Shown: positions 15,303 to 24,026, numbered from the stretch's first letter. The stretch is 64,000 nt of DNA from Bacteroidota bacterium (GCA_023458555.1 JAEWYS010000006.1:1-64000), one strand, 5' to 3'. The notes: generated from the letters alone by a model not told the origin. Program-made: numbers and translations.

Positions 15303-16301
15303 ATGGCACTAAATTTAGAAGAACAATCATACGCGGGTGATGTCCTGAAGCAGTTCATCTCCCTTGCCACAACCTCTTTTGACACGCTGGAAAAAGGCTG
15401 TATCAATGTAATGGCTGGTATAAAGAAAAAGGGTTTTATTCCGACTGTTTCTGTCAAGAACTTTATCCAGGCACGAAAAGCGACACCGACGCATGGCGGG
15501 TCCGCGACCACTTCTGCCCGGGTGCTGGAGCCAAAAGATTTTATGGGTTATCTGGAGTTTAATCCGAGGGATTTCGAAACCACTTGGCTGGCAGCACAGA
15601 TGAATCCGAAATTGCTGGATGCGGAACTTCCCAAGACAGCTGACAGTGCCATTACTCAGGAAGTGATTAAGCTCAACAAGTCATACCTCGATGTTGCGAT
15701 TTGGCAATCAGTATATGATGAAGCGGCAGTCGCTACAGCAGCAACAAACGGGCTGGGTGACAACGACAACAATTTGATTTTCTTCGACGGCTTGCTGAAG
15801 AAAATGACAGACGACGCGGATGTCATTAAGATTGACACCCCGGAAGTAATTACGGTGGGCAATATATTTGCCAAGTTTAAGCTCGTTAAAAACGCCCGTC
15901 CTAAGGCGATAAAGAACAATCCGAAAGGAGCATATCTGGTAAGTTGTACCACTGCTGAGATTTTCGAAGACGCACAGCAGGCGCAGAACTATAAAGGCGC
16001 GAATGTAACTGAAGCGGGCAAAATGACTTATGGCGGTCGCCCTGTGATTGCCCTTGCCGGTATTCCCGATGATACAATCGTGTATTGCCTGTGCTCTGCC
16101 GATCTGGAGTCAAACTTATGGCTCGGTGTGAATGAGATCGAAGAGGAAGAATATCTCAAGCTAATGCCACTTCAGAACAACTCCGAAAATTGGTTCCTGA
16201 AAATGCTGTACAAGATTGACGTCAATTTCGCCCATGCAAAACAGACGGTATTGTATACTCTGTGGGGAGCTGAGGAGGAAGAAGAGGAAGAAGAAGTCTA
16301 A
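15303..16301 (+). CDS. Major capsid protein
   Basis: 332 residues directly after the protease/scaffold, the canonical position. The sequence is mixed alpha/beta, with an N-terminal arm and the long middle helices expected of an HK97-type fold; no single motif is diagnostic. The C-terminus is odd: it ends in a run of eight glutamates plus valine (from about 16270). The tail could be trimmed by the protease or exposed on the surface. Confidence 0.8.
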   Translation: MALNLEEQSYAGDVLKQFISLATTSFDTLEKGCINVMAGIKKKGFIPTVSVKNFIQARKATPTHGGSATTSARVLEPKDFMGYLEFNPRDFETTWLAAQMNPKLLDAELPKTADSAITQEVIKLNKSYLDVAIWQSVYDEAAVATAATNGLGDNDNNLIFFDGLLKKMTDDADVIKIDTPEVITVGNIFAKFKLVKNARPKAIKNNPKGAYLVSCTTAEIFEDAQQAQNYKGANVTEAGKMTYGGRPVIALAGIPDDTIVYCLCSADLESNLWLGVNEIEEEEYLKLMPLQNNSENWFLKMLYKIDVNFAHAKQTVLYTLWGAEEEEEEEEV

Positions 16302-16306
16302 TAGCC

Positions 16307-16543
16307 ATGTTCCAGATTATTTACAGTCATATAAAGCACCACCTTGTTGAACTGTCCGGAACTGTGAGCGGTATGTGTACGGGAGTGATGGCAATTAACA
16401 AAGGTGTACTGGTAGCGCCTTCCGACCTGCATGCTGTCGTGCTGGCGTTTTTTACCGGTATGCTCGGAGGTTTGGGCGCTCTTGTGGCGAAAGCTGTCTG
16501 GAACAGAATTATAAAACTTAAAAATCATTTAAAAAACAACTAA
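16307..16543 (+). CDS. Holin candidate
   Basis: 78 residues with two hydrophobic segments (about 12-30 and 42-66, with AVVLAFFTGMLGGLGALVAKAVW) and a basic C-terminal tail (KLKNHLKNN), a class II-like holin layout. It starts six bases after capsid and heads a block that includes an endolysin and a spanin candidate, which supports a lysis role. No holin family is recognised by sequence. Confidence 0.5.
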   Translation: MFQIIYSHIKHHLVELSGTVSGMCTGVMAINKGVLVAPSDLHAVVLAFFTGMLGGLGALVAKAVWNRIIKLKNHLKNN

Positions 16544-16598
16544 AGAGGGTCCGGAGTGCATCGGTGCATTACGCACCCGTGCCAGACCCGGCCCTCTT
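16543..16598 (+). promoter_or_regulatory. Structured spacer within the lysis block
   Basis: AAGAGGG-T-CCGG (16543-16554) pairs with CCGG-CCCTCTT (16588-16598), with an inner hairpin GGTGC-ATTAC-GCACC. It begins in the stop codon of the holin candidate and ends 15 bases before the next start. There is no T-run, so it probably sets mRNA stability or partial termination between capsid and lysis genes. Confidence 0.5.
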
Positions 16599-16612
16599 CC
16601 AATCATTATTTT

Positions 16613-17020
16613 ATGTCAAAATCTGAAAAACGATCCCAACGAGCTGGACGCTTTCTGAGGGACTGGTCAGACGCCTGGTTCTTTGTGCCGCTTTCGATCG
16701 TGTTCTTTGTTCTTGTTGGCTGGGCGATCGCCGCGGTGTATCCGGAGGCGGGCTTCTTTCCGGTCTCGGTGCTGCACAAGCTCAATTACGCTGCTACCGG
16801 CACGTTCGCCTGTCTGTTTACCGCGACAATATGGCTGCGCTTTCACTTTCCAAATGTACTGGAATACTTACGAAAGTACTTTGAGTATGACCTGCTCAAT
16901 CAAACCGATGTTAAATCAAACGAAATTAAATATCAATTAAAATGCGACAGATTCAAATACTCCTTATTGGTTTTCTGCTTACCTGTACTGGTCTTTCTGG
17001 CCGTGCTGATGTCTGTGTAG
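16613..17020 (+). CDS. Membrane protein in the lysis block
   Basis: 135 residues from ATG 16613. Basic N-terminus, then hydrophobic segments at about 22-42 (WFFVPLSIVFFVLVGWAIAAV), 58-75 and 113-135. It could be a second holin or antiholin, or a lysis inhibitor. Its last 79 bases overlap the endolysin gene in another frame, an unusually long overlap that implies co-regulation. Confidence 0.55.
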   Translation: MSKSEKRSQRAGRFLRDWSDAWFFVPLSIVFFVLVGWAIAAVYPEAGFFPVSVLHKLNYAATGTFACLFTATIWLRFHFPNVLEYLRKYFEYDLLNQTDVKSNEIKYQLKCDRFKYSLLVFCLPVLVFLAVLMSV

Positions 17021-17496
17021 ATGACCGTGCTTGCGTAGTTGGTGAGCTTCAAAGTTGTCTCGGTGTTCGCGAAAAAACAGGCAAAAACGACGGACCGGAA
17101 GTGGAAAGCTTTCTTGCCTCTGTTGGCTTGGGAAAAGGTTATGCCTGGTGCGGAGCGTTCCTGAACAAATGTTTTCAAACCTGTTCTGCTGACACTCCAA
17201 AGTCGGCCGCCTGGTCTCCGGCCTGGTTTCCGGACTCAAAGATTATATTTCGTCATGCTGATCTCTATTCAGGGAAGGTCTATAAGAATCCTCAGCCTGG
17301 TGATGTGATTGGATTATACTACCCACGTTTGAAACGGGTTGGTCATGTTGGCGCTGTAATAGAATGGGGAGCAAAGACAGTCCGGACAATTGAGGGCAAT
17401 ACCAGTGGAGGTGGAAGCCGGGAAGGTGATGGGGTATATTATATGGTACGCCCTGTTCAGACTATTCATGCTGTAGCTGACTGGATATCGACATGA
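16942..17496 (+). CDS. CHAP-type endolysin with signal sequence
   Basis: 184 residues. An N-terminal secretion segment (IQILLIGFLLTCTGLSG) precedes a CHAP/NlpC-type amidohydrolase domain with Cys70 in AWCGAF, His135 in RVGHVGAV and Glu151 in TIEGNTSGG forming the catalytic set. It would cleave peptidoglycan in the periplasm. The signal peptide implies Sec export or signal-anchor release. It overlaps the next gene by four bases. Confidence 0.8.
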   Translation: MRQIQILLIGFLLTCTGLSGRADVCVDDRACVVGELQSCLGVREKTGKNDGPEVESFLASVGLGKGYAWCGAFLNKCFQTCSADTPKSAAWSPAWFPDSKIIFRHADLYSGKVYKNPQPGDVIGLYYPRLKRVGHVGAVIEWGAKTVRTIEGNTSGGGSREGDGVYYMVRPVQTIHAVADWIST

Positions 17497-17909
17497 AGGC
17501 GCTTGTTCTTATAGGGATTATTTTCCTGTCCGTGTCTTGTCGCAAAGCTCCGGCACGATCCGAGCGTGTGACAGACTCGGTCCGGGTTGAGGTGCGGACG
17601 CGTGAAGTTCCGGTTTTCATTCCTGGTGATTCCGTTACTGTCCGTGATTCTGTCCCCTGTCCGGACATGAATCTGAGTGCAAAAAGTGACCGTACCCGGG
17701 TTGATGTAAAAATCAAAGACAACCAATTAAGTGCTACGGCCACATGTCCGGATTTTAACACCACAGCACCTGTACAGGATTCGATCATTCAGCAGTCTCG
17801 CAAGGAAATAATTACGGTAACGGATTCCTGTGTGACACCTTGGTATGATATCGCCTGCCGGTACGCTCTTGGTTGTACTTTATTAATCATTTTGCTATAC
17901 AAACGATGA
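17493..17909 (+). CDS. Unimolecular spanin candidate (lipoprotein with C-terminal TM)
   Basis: 138 residues with a lipobox at the N-terminus (LSVSC, Cys16) and a single C-terminal transmembrane helix (YALGCTLLIILLYKR). The stretch between them is rich in beta-type Val/Thr/Asp repeats. Lipid anchor at one end and TM at the other, next to an endolysin, is the definition of a u-spanin such as T1 gp11, which fuses inner and outer membranes at lysis. No sequence homology is claimed; the call is from topology and position. Confidence 0.65.
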   Translation: MKALVLIGIIFLSVSCRKAPARSERVTDSVRVEVRTREVPVFIPGDSVTVRDSVPCPDMNLSAKSDRTRVDVKIKDNQLSATATCPDFNTTAPVQDSIIQQSRKEIITVTDSCVTPWYDIACRYALGCTLLIILLYKR

Positions 17910-18196
17910 AAACAGACGCTAAAAAAAACAATGCCGCGCAACGCCTTATGCGAACGCATGGCAAAGAGGAAATATTTGCCGTGGGAGAGCATTTTTACTT
18001 TTCCCGGCATAACGCCCTGATTACCGCCGATGGCGACACCTCAAAAGTAATCAGGATCAAAGCGGAAGTAAAAACCGAGAGCGATGAGGAGGATGACGAT
18101 GCTCCGGTGAAAAAGAAAAAGGCTTCCGCAAAAGCAAAGAAAGAATCCAGACCGGAAGGAAGCCTGGAAGATAAAACAGAAGACTCTAGGGAATAA
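17906..18196 (+). CDS. Small phage protein with Lys/Glu-rich C-terminus
   Basis: 96 residues from ATG 17906, overlapping the spanin candidate stop (ATGA). Residues 1-55 look globular; 56-96 are a low-complexity acidic then lysine-rich tail (DEEDDDAPVKKKKASAK). It lies three bases before the sheath gene. Unrecognised; a minor structural or assembly protein is possible. Confidence 0.5.
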   Translation: MKTDAKKNNAAQRLMRTHGKEEIFAVGEHFYFSRHNALITADGDTSKVIRIKAEVKTESDEEDDDAPVKKKKASAKAKKESRPEGSLEDKTEDSRE

Positions 18197-18198
18197 CC

Positions 18199-19449
18199 AT
18201 GGCAACAAAAGGAGTAACAATAAAAAAGGGACGCCCTGGTGTAAGTGTGCTTGGCGGGGCATCCTCTACCTCTGGCCTGATCATGAACGGAGTAGCGGTA
18301 GCGGATAAGATCGCTCTGGGCGAGGTAAAAGAGCTGTACTCTCCGGAAGATGCGGAAGCTCTGGGGCTTGATGCGGACTATGATGCATTAAACAAAGTCC
18401 GGGTGTTTTACCACATAAAAGAGTTTTTCCGTATGGCTGGCAAAGGGCGAAAGCTGTACATCATGCTGGTGGCACAGTCAGTAACACTTACCGACATGGC
18501 AACGGATGCAGCAGGAGCGATTGCAAAGAAGCTTGTAATTGATGCAAACGGGGAATGCTATCAGCTCGGTCTCGTTCGTAATCCGGATGAGGAATATGAG
18601 GCAACCCTGCTAAATGGACTCGACGCGGATGTGCTTACTGCTATTCCGGCCGCGCAGGCGCTTCATGACTGGACGTTTGAAACAGACAGGCCATGCAATA
18701 TTATCTTGGAAGGTCGTGAGTTTAACGGAACCGCTGCTGCTGCGCAGAATCTCCGGGAGATCGAAAACGTGTCGGCTACCAACGTATCTGTCATCATTGG
18801 TCAGGATTATGACTATGCTGAAACGCAGGATGCTATTGGTAAAAAGCACGCAGCTGTTGGGACAGCATTGGGATGTCTCTCCGCAATCAATGTAAATCAG
18901 AATATTGGAGAAACCGCCACGATGAATATCATGGATGCCAACCGCGGTATCTTCGTCAATCCCGGTCTGAGTTCACACCAGCTTGCAAGAGACGTGGAAA
19001 GCTCATGGGATACGCTTGATGCCAAAGGATATATATTCTGTCATTCCTATTCTGGCTATCCGGGGATATACTGGAATGATGATCATACCTGCACACCGAT
19101 CGTGCTTGATTCGGACGACAACTTTAATGAGTACAAAATCTCATATGGCCGCACAATGGGAATGGCAGCCCGTCGTCTGAAGCTGAAATACATGCCTAAA
19201 GTAAAGTCTGTGCAAAAATTAGATCCGGCAACCGGCAAGTTGCCTTCCGGCTCAATCATGTACCTGGAAAGGCTGGGTGATGAAGTGTTTGAAGAAATGG
19301 CTGATCTGATCTCCGGAGGCAAAACCTATGTGGACCCGGATAGCAATCTGTCGGTTTCTCCGAAGATTCTGAATATCTCCTTTACAGTCGTGCCGGACGG
19401 TACGATTGAGCAAATAGCCGGTGCAATTAACCTTAAAACCCAATTATAG
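18199..19449 (+). CDS. Tail sheath protein (DUF2586-type)
   Basis: 416 residues. The N-terminal GVTIKKGRPGVSVLGG strand, the middle DYDYAETQDAIGKKHAAVGTALG block and the C-terminal DPDSNLSVSPKILNISFTVVPDG strand fit DUF2586 contractile sheaths of Bacteroidota phages. It surrounds the tube and contracts on infection. Its stop overlaps the GTG start of the tube gene by one base. Confidence 0.8.
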   Translation: MATKGVTIKKGRPGVSVLGGASSTSGLIMNGVAVADKIALGEVKELYSPEDAEALGLDADYDALNKVRVFYHIKEFFRMAGKGRKLYIMLVAQSVTLTDMATDAAGAIAKKLVIDANGECYQLGLVRNPDEEYEATLLNGLDADVLTAIPAAQALHDWTFETDRPCNIILEGREFNGTAAAAQNLREIENVSATNVSVIIGQDYDYAETQDAIGKKHAAVGTALGCLSAINVNQNIGETATMNIMDANRGIFVNPGLSSHQLARDVESSWDTLDAKGYIFCHSYSGYPGIYWNDDHTCTPIVLDSDDNFNEYKISYGRTMGMAARRLKLKYMPKVKSVQKLDPATGKLPSGSIMYLERLGDEVFEEMADLISGGKTYVDPDSNLSVSPKILNISFTVVPDGTIEQIAGAINLKTQL

Positions 19450-19886
19450 TGGCAACCTTAAAGAAAAACGGAAAGGCGTATGATGGTGCGGATGTTGTCA
19501 TTACGCTACTGGGTAATTCACCCAACGAGGTTTCTGAAATCTCCTACGACGAGGATACTGATCATCAGAATAATTATTCTCTTGGGTCACGCGATCCGTC
19601 ATCGTGGAGCATGGGTAATCACAATCCTGTTGGTAGTATAACCATGAGTATGAGGGAAATTGTATCGATTGAGAATGGAATTCCCGGCAATAACAAGAGG
19701 TTGCCCTATGTACGGCCTTTTGACATCATAGTCCAGTATCGCAACGACTATAATCAGCTTGTGACAGATATTGTCACATGTAAGTTTAAAAATCAAGGTC
19801 GTGAAGCGAAAGCGGGCGATATGGGTCTTGGCAAGCAGCTTGACTTGCACGTGCTCGGTATTCAGTTCAATGTCAGAGCAGCCTAA
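19449..19886 (+). CDS. Tail tube protein
   Basis: 145 residues from a GTG start that shares its G with the sheath stop. Size, a beta-rich sequence and position right after the sheath mark it as the tube. The closing segment (TDIVTCKFKNQGREAKAGDMGLGKQLDLHVLGIQFN) fits a tube-type beta barrel ending. Confidence 0.75.
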   Translation: MATLKKNGKAYDGADVVITLLGNSPNEVSEISYDEDTDHQNNYSLGSRDPSSWSMGNHNPVGSITMSMREIVSIENGIPGNNKRLPYVRPFDIIVQYRNDYNQLVTDIVTCKFKNQGREAKAGDMGLGKQLDLHVLGIQFNVRAA

Positions 19887-19923
19887 ATCAATCTTTAAAT
19901 CACATTTTAATTTCATTTAAACA

Positions 19924-20289
19924 ATGTCTAAAAAAGAAAATATAGTAGCCCGTCTGGAGCTGGATACAAAACTTCCGGAAGGAGTAAGTCAGGAACAGTG
20001 GAACAGCTGGAAAGATAAATGGGGCGACAAGATCAAGCGTATCCACCTGCCGCTCAATGATGACAATACAGAGTTTTTCACCGTTGCTGCCATGGTTCCC
20101 AGCCGGAAAACGCTTTCCGACTACGAAAAATGGGTAGACAAAAACCCGGACAAAAGTAAGGATATCCTGATTACTGACTGTCTTGTAACGGGTGTGGACG
20201 TGGTAAAGGCAGACGACGTGCTGTTTAACTCCTGTGTGGGAGCGATTGCGGAGATGATCCCGATCAGAAAGGCAATCATAAAAAACTAG
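19924..20289 (+). CDS. Tail assembly chaperone, upstream frame (gpG/gp13-type)
   Basis: 121 residues (MSKKENIVARLELD...). Position between tube and baseplate genes, a small size and a frameshift at its end identify it as the first frame of the tail assembly chaperone pair that escorts the tape measure in lambda, P2 and Mu. It ends in ATA AAA AAC TAG, a strong -1 slip site read directly before the stop. Confidence 0.75.
   Translation: MSKKENIVARLELDTKLPEGVSQEQWNSWKDKWGDKIKRIHLPLNDDNTEFFTVAAMVPSRKTLSDYEKWVDKNPDKSKDILITDCLVTGVDVVKADDVLFNSCVGAIAEMIPIRKAIIKN
20280..20286 (+). other. Programmed -1 frameshift site A AAA AAC
   Basis: The heptamer is in the X XXY YYZ register of the upstream chaperone frame, directly before its TAG stop (20287-20289). 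After a -1 slip the ribosome reads CTA GCA GAG and continues to 20501 without a stop, giving a product of about 190 residues. Confidence 0.85.
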
Positions 20290-20501
20290 CAGAGGAGTTT
20301 CCTTCGATTGGTGATCTGGTGTATACCAGCAGTATTTCGGAGGACTCCGCTTTATCAGATTTTATCCGCTCAGTTGATGCCTACCTTACCTACTTTCTTC
20401 ATATCTCCAATCCGGAAAGTCTTTCTGATGAAATATGGATGGAAAAGTACAGGCAGGTGCAGTGGCTGAGCGAGCAGGGCTTGTTAGGATTCAAAGGGTA
20501 A
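20286..20501 (+). CDS. Tail assembly chaperone, downstream frame (made by -1 frameshift)
   Basis: About 71 residues (LAEEFPSIGDLVYTSSI...) in the -1 frame, ending in a helical EKYRQVQWLSEQGLLGFKG segment. It has no ATG near its beginning, only an internal GTG at 20319 without a clear ribosome site, so it is best read as the frameshift extension, equivalent to the T part of lambda gpGT. Confidence 0.75.
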   Translation, partial: LAEEFPSIGDLVYTSSISEDSALSDFIRSVDAYLTYFLHISNPESLSDEIWMEKYRQVQWLSEQGLLGFKG

Positions 20502-20507
20502 TAATGT

Positions 20508-21152
20508 ATGTCATATCAGATCGGATTTCGAAATCGCTTCCAAAGTGCGCACGGCTTTGTTGCTCAGAACGTCGTAGCTCAGACGACTGATGAGATCGGC
20601 CTTGGTGGGAAATGGTTTTACCGGGCCGAAAGTATGTCGGAGCCGGAAAAGCCTCATCCTGGTGAGTGGAGTCTGGAGGTTATCAGTCCGGAACAGGGTG
20701 TGGCCATGTCCAGGCTCGGAAAGCCGGTCTTTGATGTGGTGACGCTTTCAGATGAGGCAGGTGGCTTGACTTATACGTTTCCTTTGTTGCCTTTGCTGGA
20801 TTTGCGCAGGCAAAAGAAGATTGTGGAAACGGCTCCTGTGGATGGCAATACAGAAGTAGTGGAGTATATCGGAAAAGGTGCATGGGATATTACCATTCGC
20901 GGTATTCTGGTTGATATGGATAATCACCGCTATCCGATTGACCAGGTCGATGAGCTGGAAAGCATCTTTGAGCCGGATCGCCCTTTAAGGGTTAGTTCCA
21001 TTTTGCTCAATCGTCGCAGTATACAGCAGCTCTATATAAAAGACATCGAACTGGTGTCGCAAAATCAGTTCCCGGACACGCAAGGGTTTGTTATGTCTTG
21101 CCGGATGTATACACCTGTCGAACTCATACTGCTTGACCGCAATGAGCTATAA
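20508..21152 (+). CDS. Phage tail/baseplate protein (DUF6046-like)
   Basis: 214 residues, beta-rich, with the PIDQVDELESIFEPDRPLRV and LLNRRSIQQLYIKDIEL segments. My tentative family is the DUF6046 group of Bacteroidota phage tail proteins, recalled rather than checked. It occupies the slot usually held by tape measure and gp43-like (DNA circularisation) genes. Its end overlaps the hub gene by eleven bases. Confidence 0.5.
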   Translation: MSYQIGFRNRFQSAHGFVAQNVVAQTTDEIGLGGKWFYRAESMSEPEKPHPGEWSLEVISPEQGVAMSRLGKPVFDVVTLSDEAGGLTYTFPLLPLLDLRRQKKIVETAPVDGNTEVVEYIGKGAWDITIRGILVDMDNHRYPIDQVDELESIFEPDRPLRVSSILLNRRSIQQLYIKDIELVSQNQFPDTQGFVMSCRMYTPVELILLDRNEL

Positions 21153-22104
21153 GCTGACATACGAGGTTCAGATCGGTGATTACCTGCTCCGCAAAGAGCT
21201 GGCAGCGGCTGAGATTCGCAGCACCTGGAAAGAATTGACCGATACGGCTACAATCACACTCCCGCGCAATATGTATCTTAAACGAGGCGGTCAGGTTGTG
21301 GAGCTTCGCAAAGAGCGCCTGAGCGATACGATACGCCGGGGAATGCCAGTGGAGATAAAGCTGGGATATAATGGGGAAAACGAACGGGAGTTTGTCGGAT
21401 ACGTGGCGGAAACAGACGCTACAATACCATTTGTGGTGCGCTGTGAAGATGAGATGTTTAATCTCAAGCGGAAGTCGCTTACATTCAGCTATGAGACGGT
21501 CAGCCTCAAAACGCTTTTGAAACGGATTGCGCCCGGTTACAAAATTGACTGTCCGGATACTGAGTTTGCCTCCTATCAGGCAGTAAACGCCAGTCCGGCC
21601 CGGGTGCTTGAAGACCTTAAAAACTTCAACCTATACGCGTGGTTCGACCTTGACAAGACGCTGCATGTTGGTTTCCCTTACGCAAACAAGTACAACAGGC
21701 ATGTGTACAACTTTCAGAAGAATGTCCGGGAAAACAATCTGCGGTTCCGTCGTGCCGAAGATATAAAGCTCAGGGTAAAAGCGATCGCGAACCGAAAGAC
21801 AGGAAAAAAAGAGATCTATGAGTTTGGTGATCTTGACGGGGAAATACGGAGTCTGAATTTTGGGGATATCACTTCAGCGCGGCTCAGGGAATACGCGCAT
21901 GCGGAGATTAAGCGGTTTAAGTTTTCCGGATATCAGGGCGATGTGACCGGCTGGGGCTTGCCCCGCACCCGACACGGAGATGTGCTGCGGCTTATTGATG
22001 ATCGCTATGAACACAATGGCGACAATATAATCGATGCGGTTGCAATTCGATTTGATGACAACGGCTGGAGGAGAACAAACGAACTTGGGCCAAGAGCGCT
22101 ATGA
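21142..22104 (+). CDS. Baseplate hub protein (gpD/gp44-like)
   Basis: 320 residues from ATG 21142. An N-terminal beta domain (YEVQIGDYLLRKELAAAEIRS) carries an ITLPRNMYLKRGG turn, a central domain has a segment like gpD/gp27 hubs, and the C-terminal WGLPRTRHGDVLRLIDDRYE motif is typical of hub proteins. It forms the base on which the spike sits and overlaps the spike gene by four bases. Confidence 0.7.
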   Translation: MSYKLTYEVQIGDYLLRKELAAAEIRSTWKELTDTATITLPRNMYLKRGGQVVELRKERLSDTIRRGMPVEIKLGYNGENEREFVGYVAETDATIPFVVRCEDEMFNLKRKSLTFSYETVSLKTLLKRIAPGYKIDCPDTEFASYQAVNASPARVLEDLKNFNLYAWFDLDKTLHVGFPYANKYNRHVYNFQKNVRENNLRFRRAEDIKLRVKAIANRKTGKKEIYEFGDLDGEIRSLNFGDITSARLREYAHAEIKRFKFSGYQGDVTGWGLPRTRHGDVLRLIDDRYEHNGDNIIDAVAIRFDDNGWRRTNELGPRAL

Positions 22105-22631
22105 AGATACTGATTGAACTTATAGAACGCACTGTAAAGGGTCTGTATGCTCCGCAAAGCTTCACGGCCCAGGTGCTGGAGGTAGATCGGGAAAAAGACA
22201 CCTGTCGGGTGTTGCCTGATGACGGTGCAGAGCTATACAATGTACGCCTGACTGCCGTGGAAGATAGTTATCAGAACAAAGTGGTCATATATCCGGTGGT
22301 TGGAAGCTACGTCATGGTTTCACTGATTGAAAATCTTCCCACCATGGCCTATGTAAGCAAAGTCGGGGAAATAGATGAGGTTAGAATCAATAGCCCGAAG
22401 CTCCTTATTAATAACGGTGATCTTGGTGGGATGGTAAAGGCCGGAGAACTGCGGGAACAATACAATAAGACGAAAGCAATTATCGACACGCTTCTTCAGG
22501 TGTGTCAGACACCAATAAATGAACCGGGAAATGGAAGTCCGTCAGCGTTTCAGGCCGCTTTAAATGCTGCTTTTGCCGGTAAAACAACCGGAGATTTGTC
22601 CAACATCGAAAACGAAAAAGTAAAGCACTAA
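22101..22631 (+). CDS. Baseplate spike/assembly protein (gpV/gp45-like)
   Basis: 176 residues. An OB-like N-terminal domain (FTAQVLEVDREKDTCRVLPDDG) precedes a VVGSYVMVSLIENLP strand pair and a short beta-then-helix end. This matches gpV/gp45-type spikes that puncture the outer membrane. Overlaps neighbours on both sides by one to four bases. Confidence 0.65.
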   Translation: MKILIELIERTVKGLYAPQSFTAQVLEVDREKDTCRVLPDDGAELYNVRLTAVEDSYQNKVVIYPVVGSYVMVSLIENLPTMAYVSKVGEIDEVRINSPKLLINNGDLGGMVKAGELREQYNKTKAIIDTLLQVCQTPINEPGNGSPSAFQAALNAAFAGKTTGDLSNIENEKVKH

Positions 22632-22918
22632 TGGCACAGGATATACTACTGGATGATGATTACGACCTTGCTCATAAGAATGGCGACCTGGTGATCGGCG
22701 ATTCTGAGCAACAGGAAGCGGACCTGATCATACAGGCCAATCCGGGGGAATGGAGACAATGGCCAAGCGTCGGCATGGGGATCATGAAGTATATGAATGG
22801 ATTGAATGATCGTGTAAAGTTTGAGGCCGATATGCGGGCAGCGCTGGCCGCTGACGGTAAGAAACCTCGCATGATCGACACCTCGCAGGGAATTAAAAAC
22901 TTCACCGTTGAGCTATGA
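22631..22918 (+). CDS. Baseplate wedge protein (gpW/gp25-like, Mu gp46)
   Basis: 95 residues with the gp25-like opening AQDILLDDDYDLAHKNGDLVIGDSEQQEADLI, then the conserved NPGEWRQWPSVGMGI loop. GpW/gp25 proteins are wedge components found in all contractile tails. Stop and next start overlap (ATGA). Confidence 0.8.
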   Translation: MAQDILLDDDYDLAHKNGDLVIGDSEQQEADLIIQANPGEWRQWPSVGMGIMKYMNGLNDRVKFEADMRAALAADGKKPRMIDTSQGIKNFTVEL

Positions 22919-23436
22919 AAAAAATACGAATACAGGAAGGGCAAAGCGTATACGATATCGCTATTCAGTACTATGGCGGCATAGAGGGGATATTTCAGAT
23001 TATCCAGGACAACCCGGGTGTAGATTTAGAGCAGTTGCAGCCCGGTATGGAGCTGCTTGTGTCTGAGATTGCCATCATAGAGCGGGTGTATGAATACGTT
23101 TCTGCGCCTCCTGTATTGCCGACAAAGAAAGAGGCAGTTATAGAGGGGCAAAATATATACGACGTGGCCATTCAGGAATACGGCGGTATAGAAGGGGTAT
23201 TTCAGATTATCCGGGACAACCCGGAGTTAACCCTGGATGATGATTTGCAGCCCGGCACGAAGATAAAGATAGACACAACAATAGCCAGCAACAAGGTTAT
23301 GGCTGATTATCTGAAAGACAGAAATATAAAAGTCACGACCTCGGCTATCGGTGAGGTGGTGTCGGGGTCATTCTGGATCGATGAAATGGGTAATCTGGTG
23401 ATTGATGAAAATGGCAATAAAGTAACAACGGAGTAA
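22915..23436 (+). CDS. Tail protein with two LysM repeats
   Basis: 173 residues. Two near-identical LysM-like units (residues 4-48 and 73-120) share the pattern EGQxxYDxAIQxYGGIEGxFQII and end in xLQPGxxxxI. A short C-terminal part follows. LysM modules bind peptidoglycan or act as baseplate staples, as in gpX of P2-like tails. The near repetition points to a recent internal duplication. Confidence 0.7.
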   Translation: MKKIRIQEGQSVYDIAIQYYGGIEGIFQIIQDNPGVDLEQLQPGMELLVSEIAIIERVYEYVSAPPVLPTKKEAVIEGQNIYDVAIQEYGGIEGVFQIIRDNPELTLDDDLQPGTKIKIDTTIASNKVMADYLKDRNIKVTTSAIGEVVSGSFWIDEMGNLVIDENGNKVTTE

Positions 23437-24026
23437 TGGCAAACAAGAGAATAGAAGACTTTGCGACACAAAACGACATTGTCGACGGTGATAAACTGCC
23501 GTTCTGGAAAACACTTGGCGGCCTAACCAGCAAAATTACTTTTGCCAACTTTATTACAGCAGTTGTAAGAAGTATTGTGGTGTCTGTAACCGGCGGTTCT
23601 GCTGCAAAAGTAATGAGTCAAAAGGCGGTTACTGATCTGGTAGAAGAGACTAAAGAGAACCTTCAGGATCAGGCTGATGAGATGGCCGACTCGCTGGAAG
23701 GACTTGCGGGTGTGGTAGAGGGGATTGGAGAGGCGATATCAGAAATTGCGGAAGATGTATCAGGGCTTGCATCGAGTCTTGAAGTTTCGCACGTCGATAC
23801 TATTGTCTATTCCGGCGCTACAGTTACGATAGAAGACGAAGTATATCCTTCTGTTGTATTAACTTACAATGCTTTGTCTTTTTACAGTCTTCAGATTGCT
23901 AATGTTGCAATATTCGAAGATGATGTAATTTATCAATCTGATACAAAAACACTGGCATTAAAGTTTAACAATATCATAAATGGAGATGTAGTCAGAGTCG
24001 CCTACAGAAAGGGGGTTGCTGTATGA
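23436..24026 (+). CDS. Tail fibre-associated coiled-coil protein
   Basis: 196 residues. The N-terminal KLPFWKTLGGLTSKITFANF and AAKVMSQKAVTDLVEE segments are common in Bacteroidota phage fibre adaptors; the latter is followed by a trimeric coiled-coil-like run (about 70-110) and a beta-rich end. Probably a fibre stem or connector. Confidence 0.55.
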   Translation: MANKRIEDFATQNDIVDGDKLPFWKTLGGLTSKITFANFITAVVRSIVVSVTGGSAAKVMSQKAVTDLVEETKENLQDQADEMADSLEGLAGVVEGIGEAISEIAEDVSGLASSLEVSHVDTIVYSGATVTIEDEVYPSVVLTYNALSFYSLQIANVAIFEDDVIYQSDTKTLALKFNNIINGDVVRVAYRKGVAV

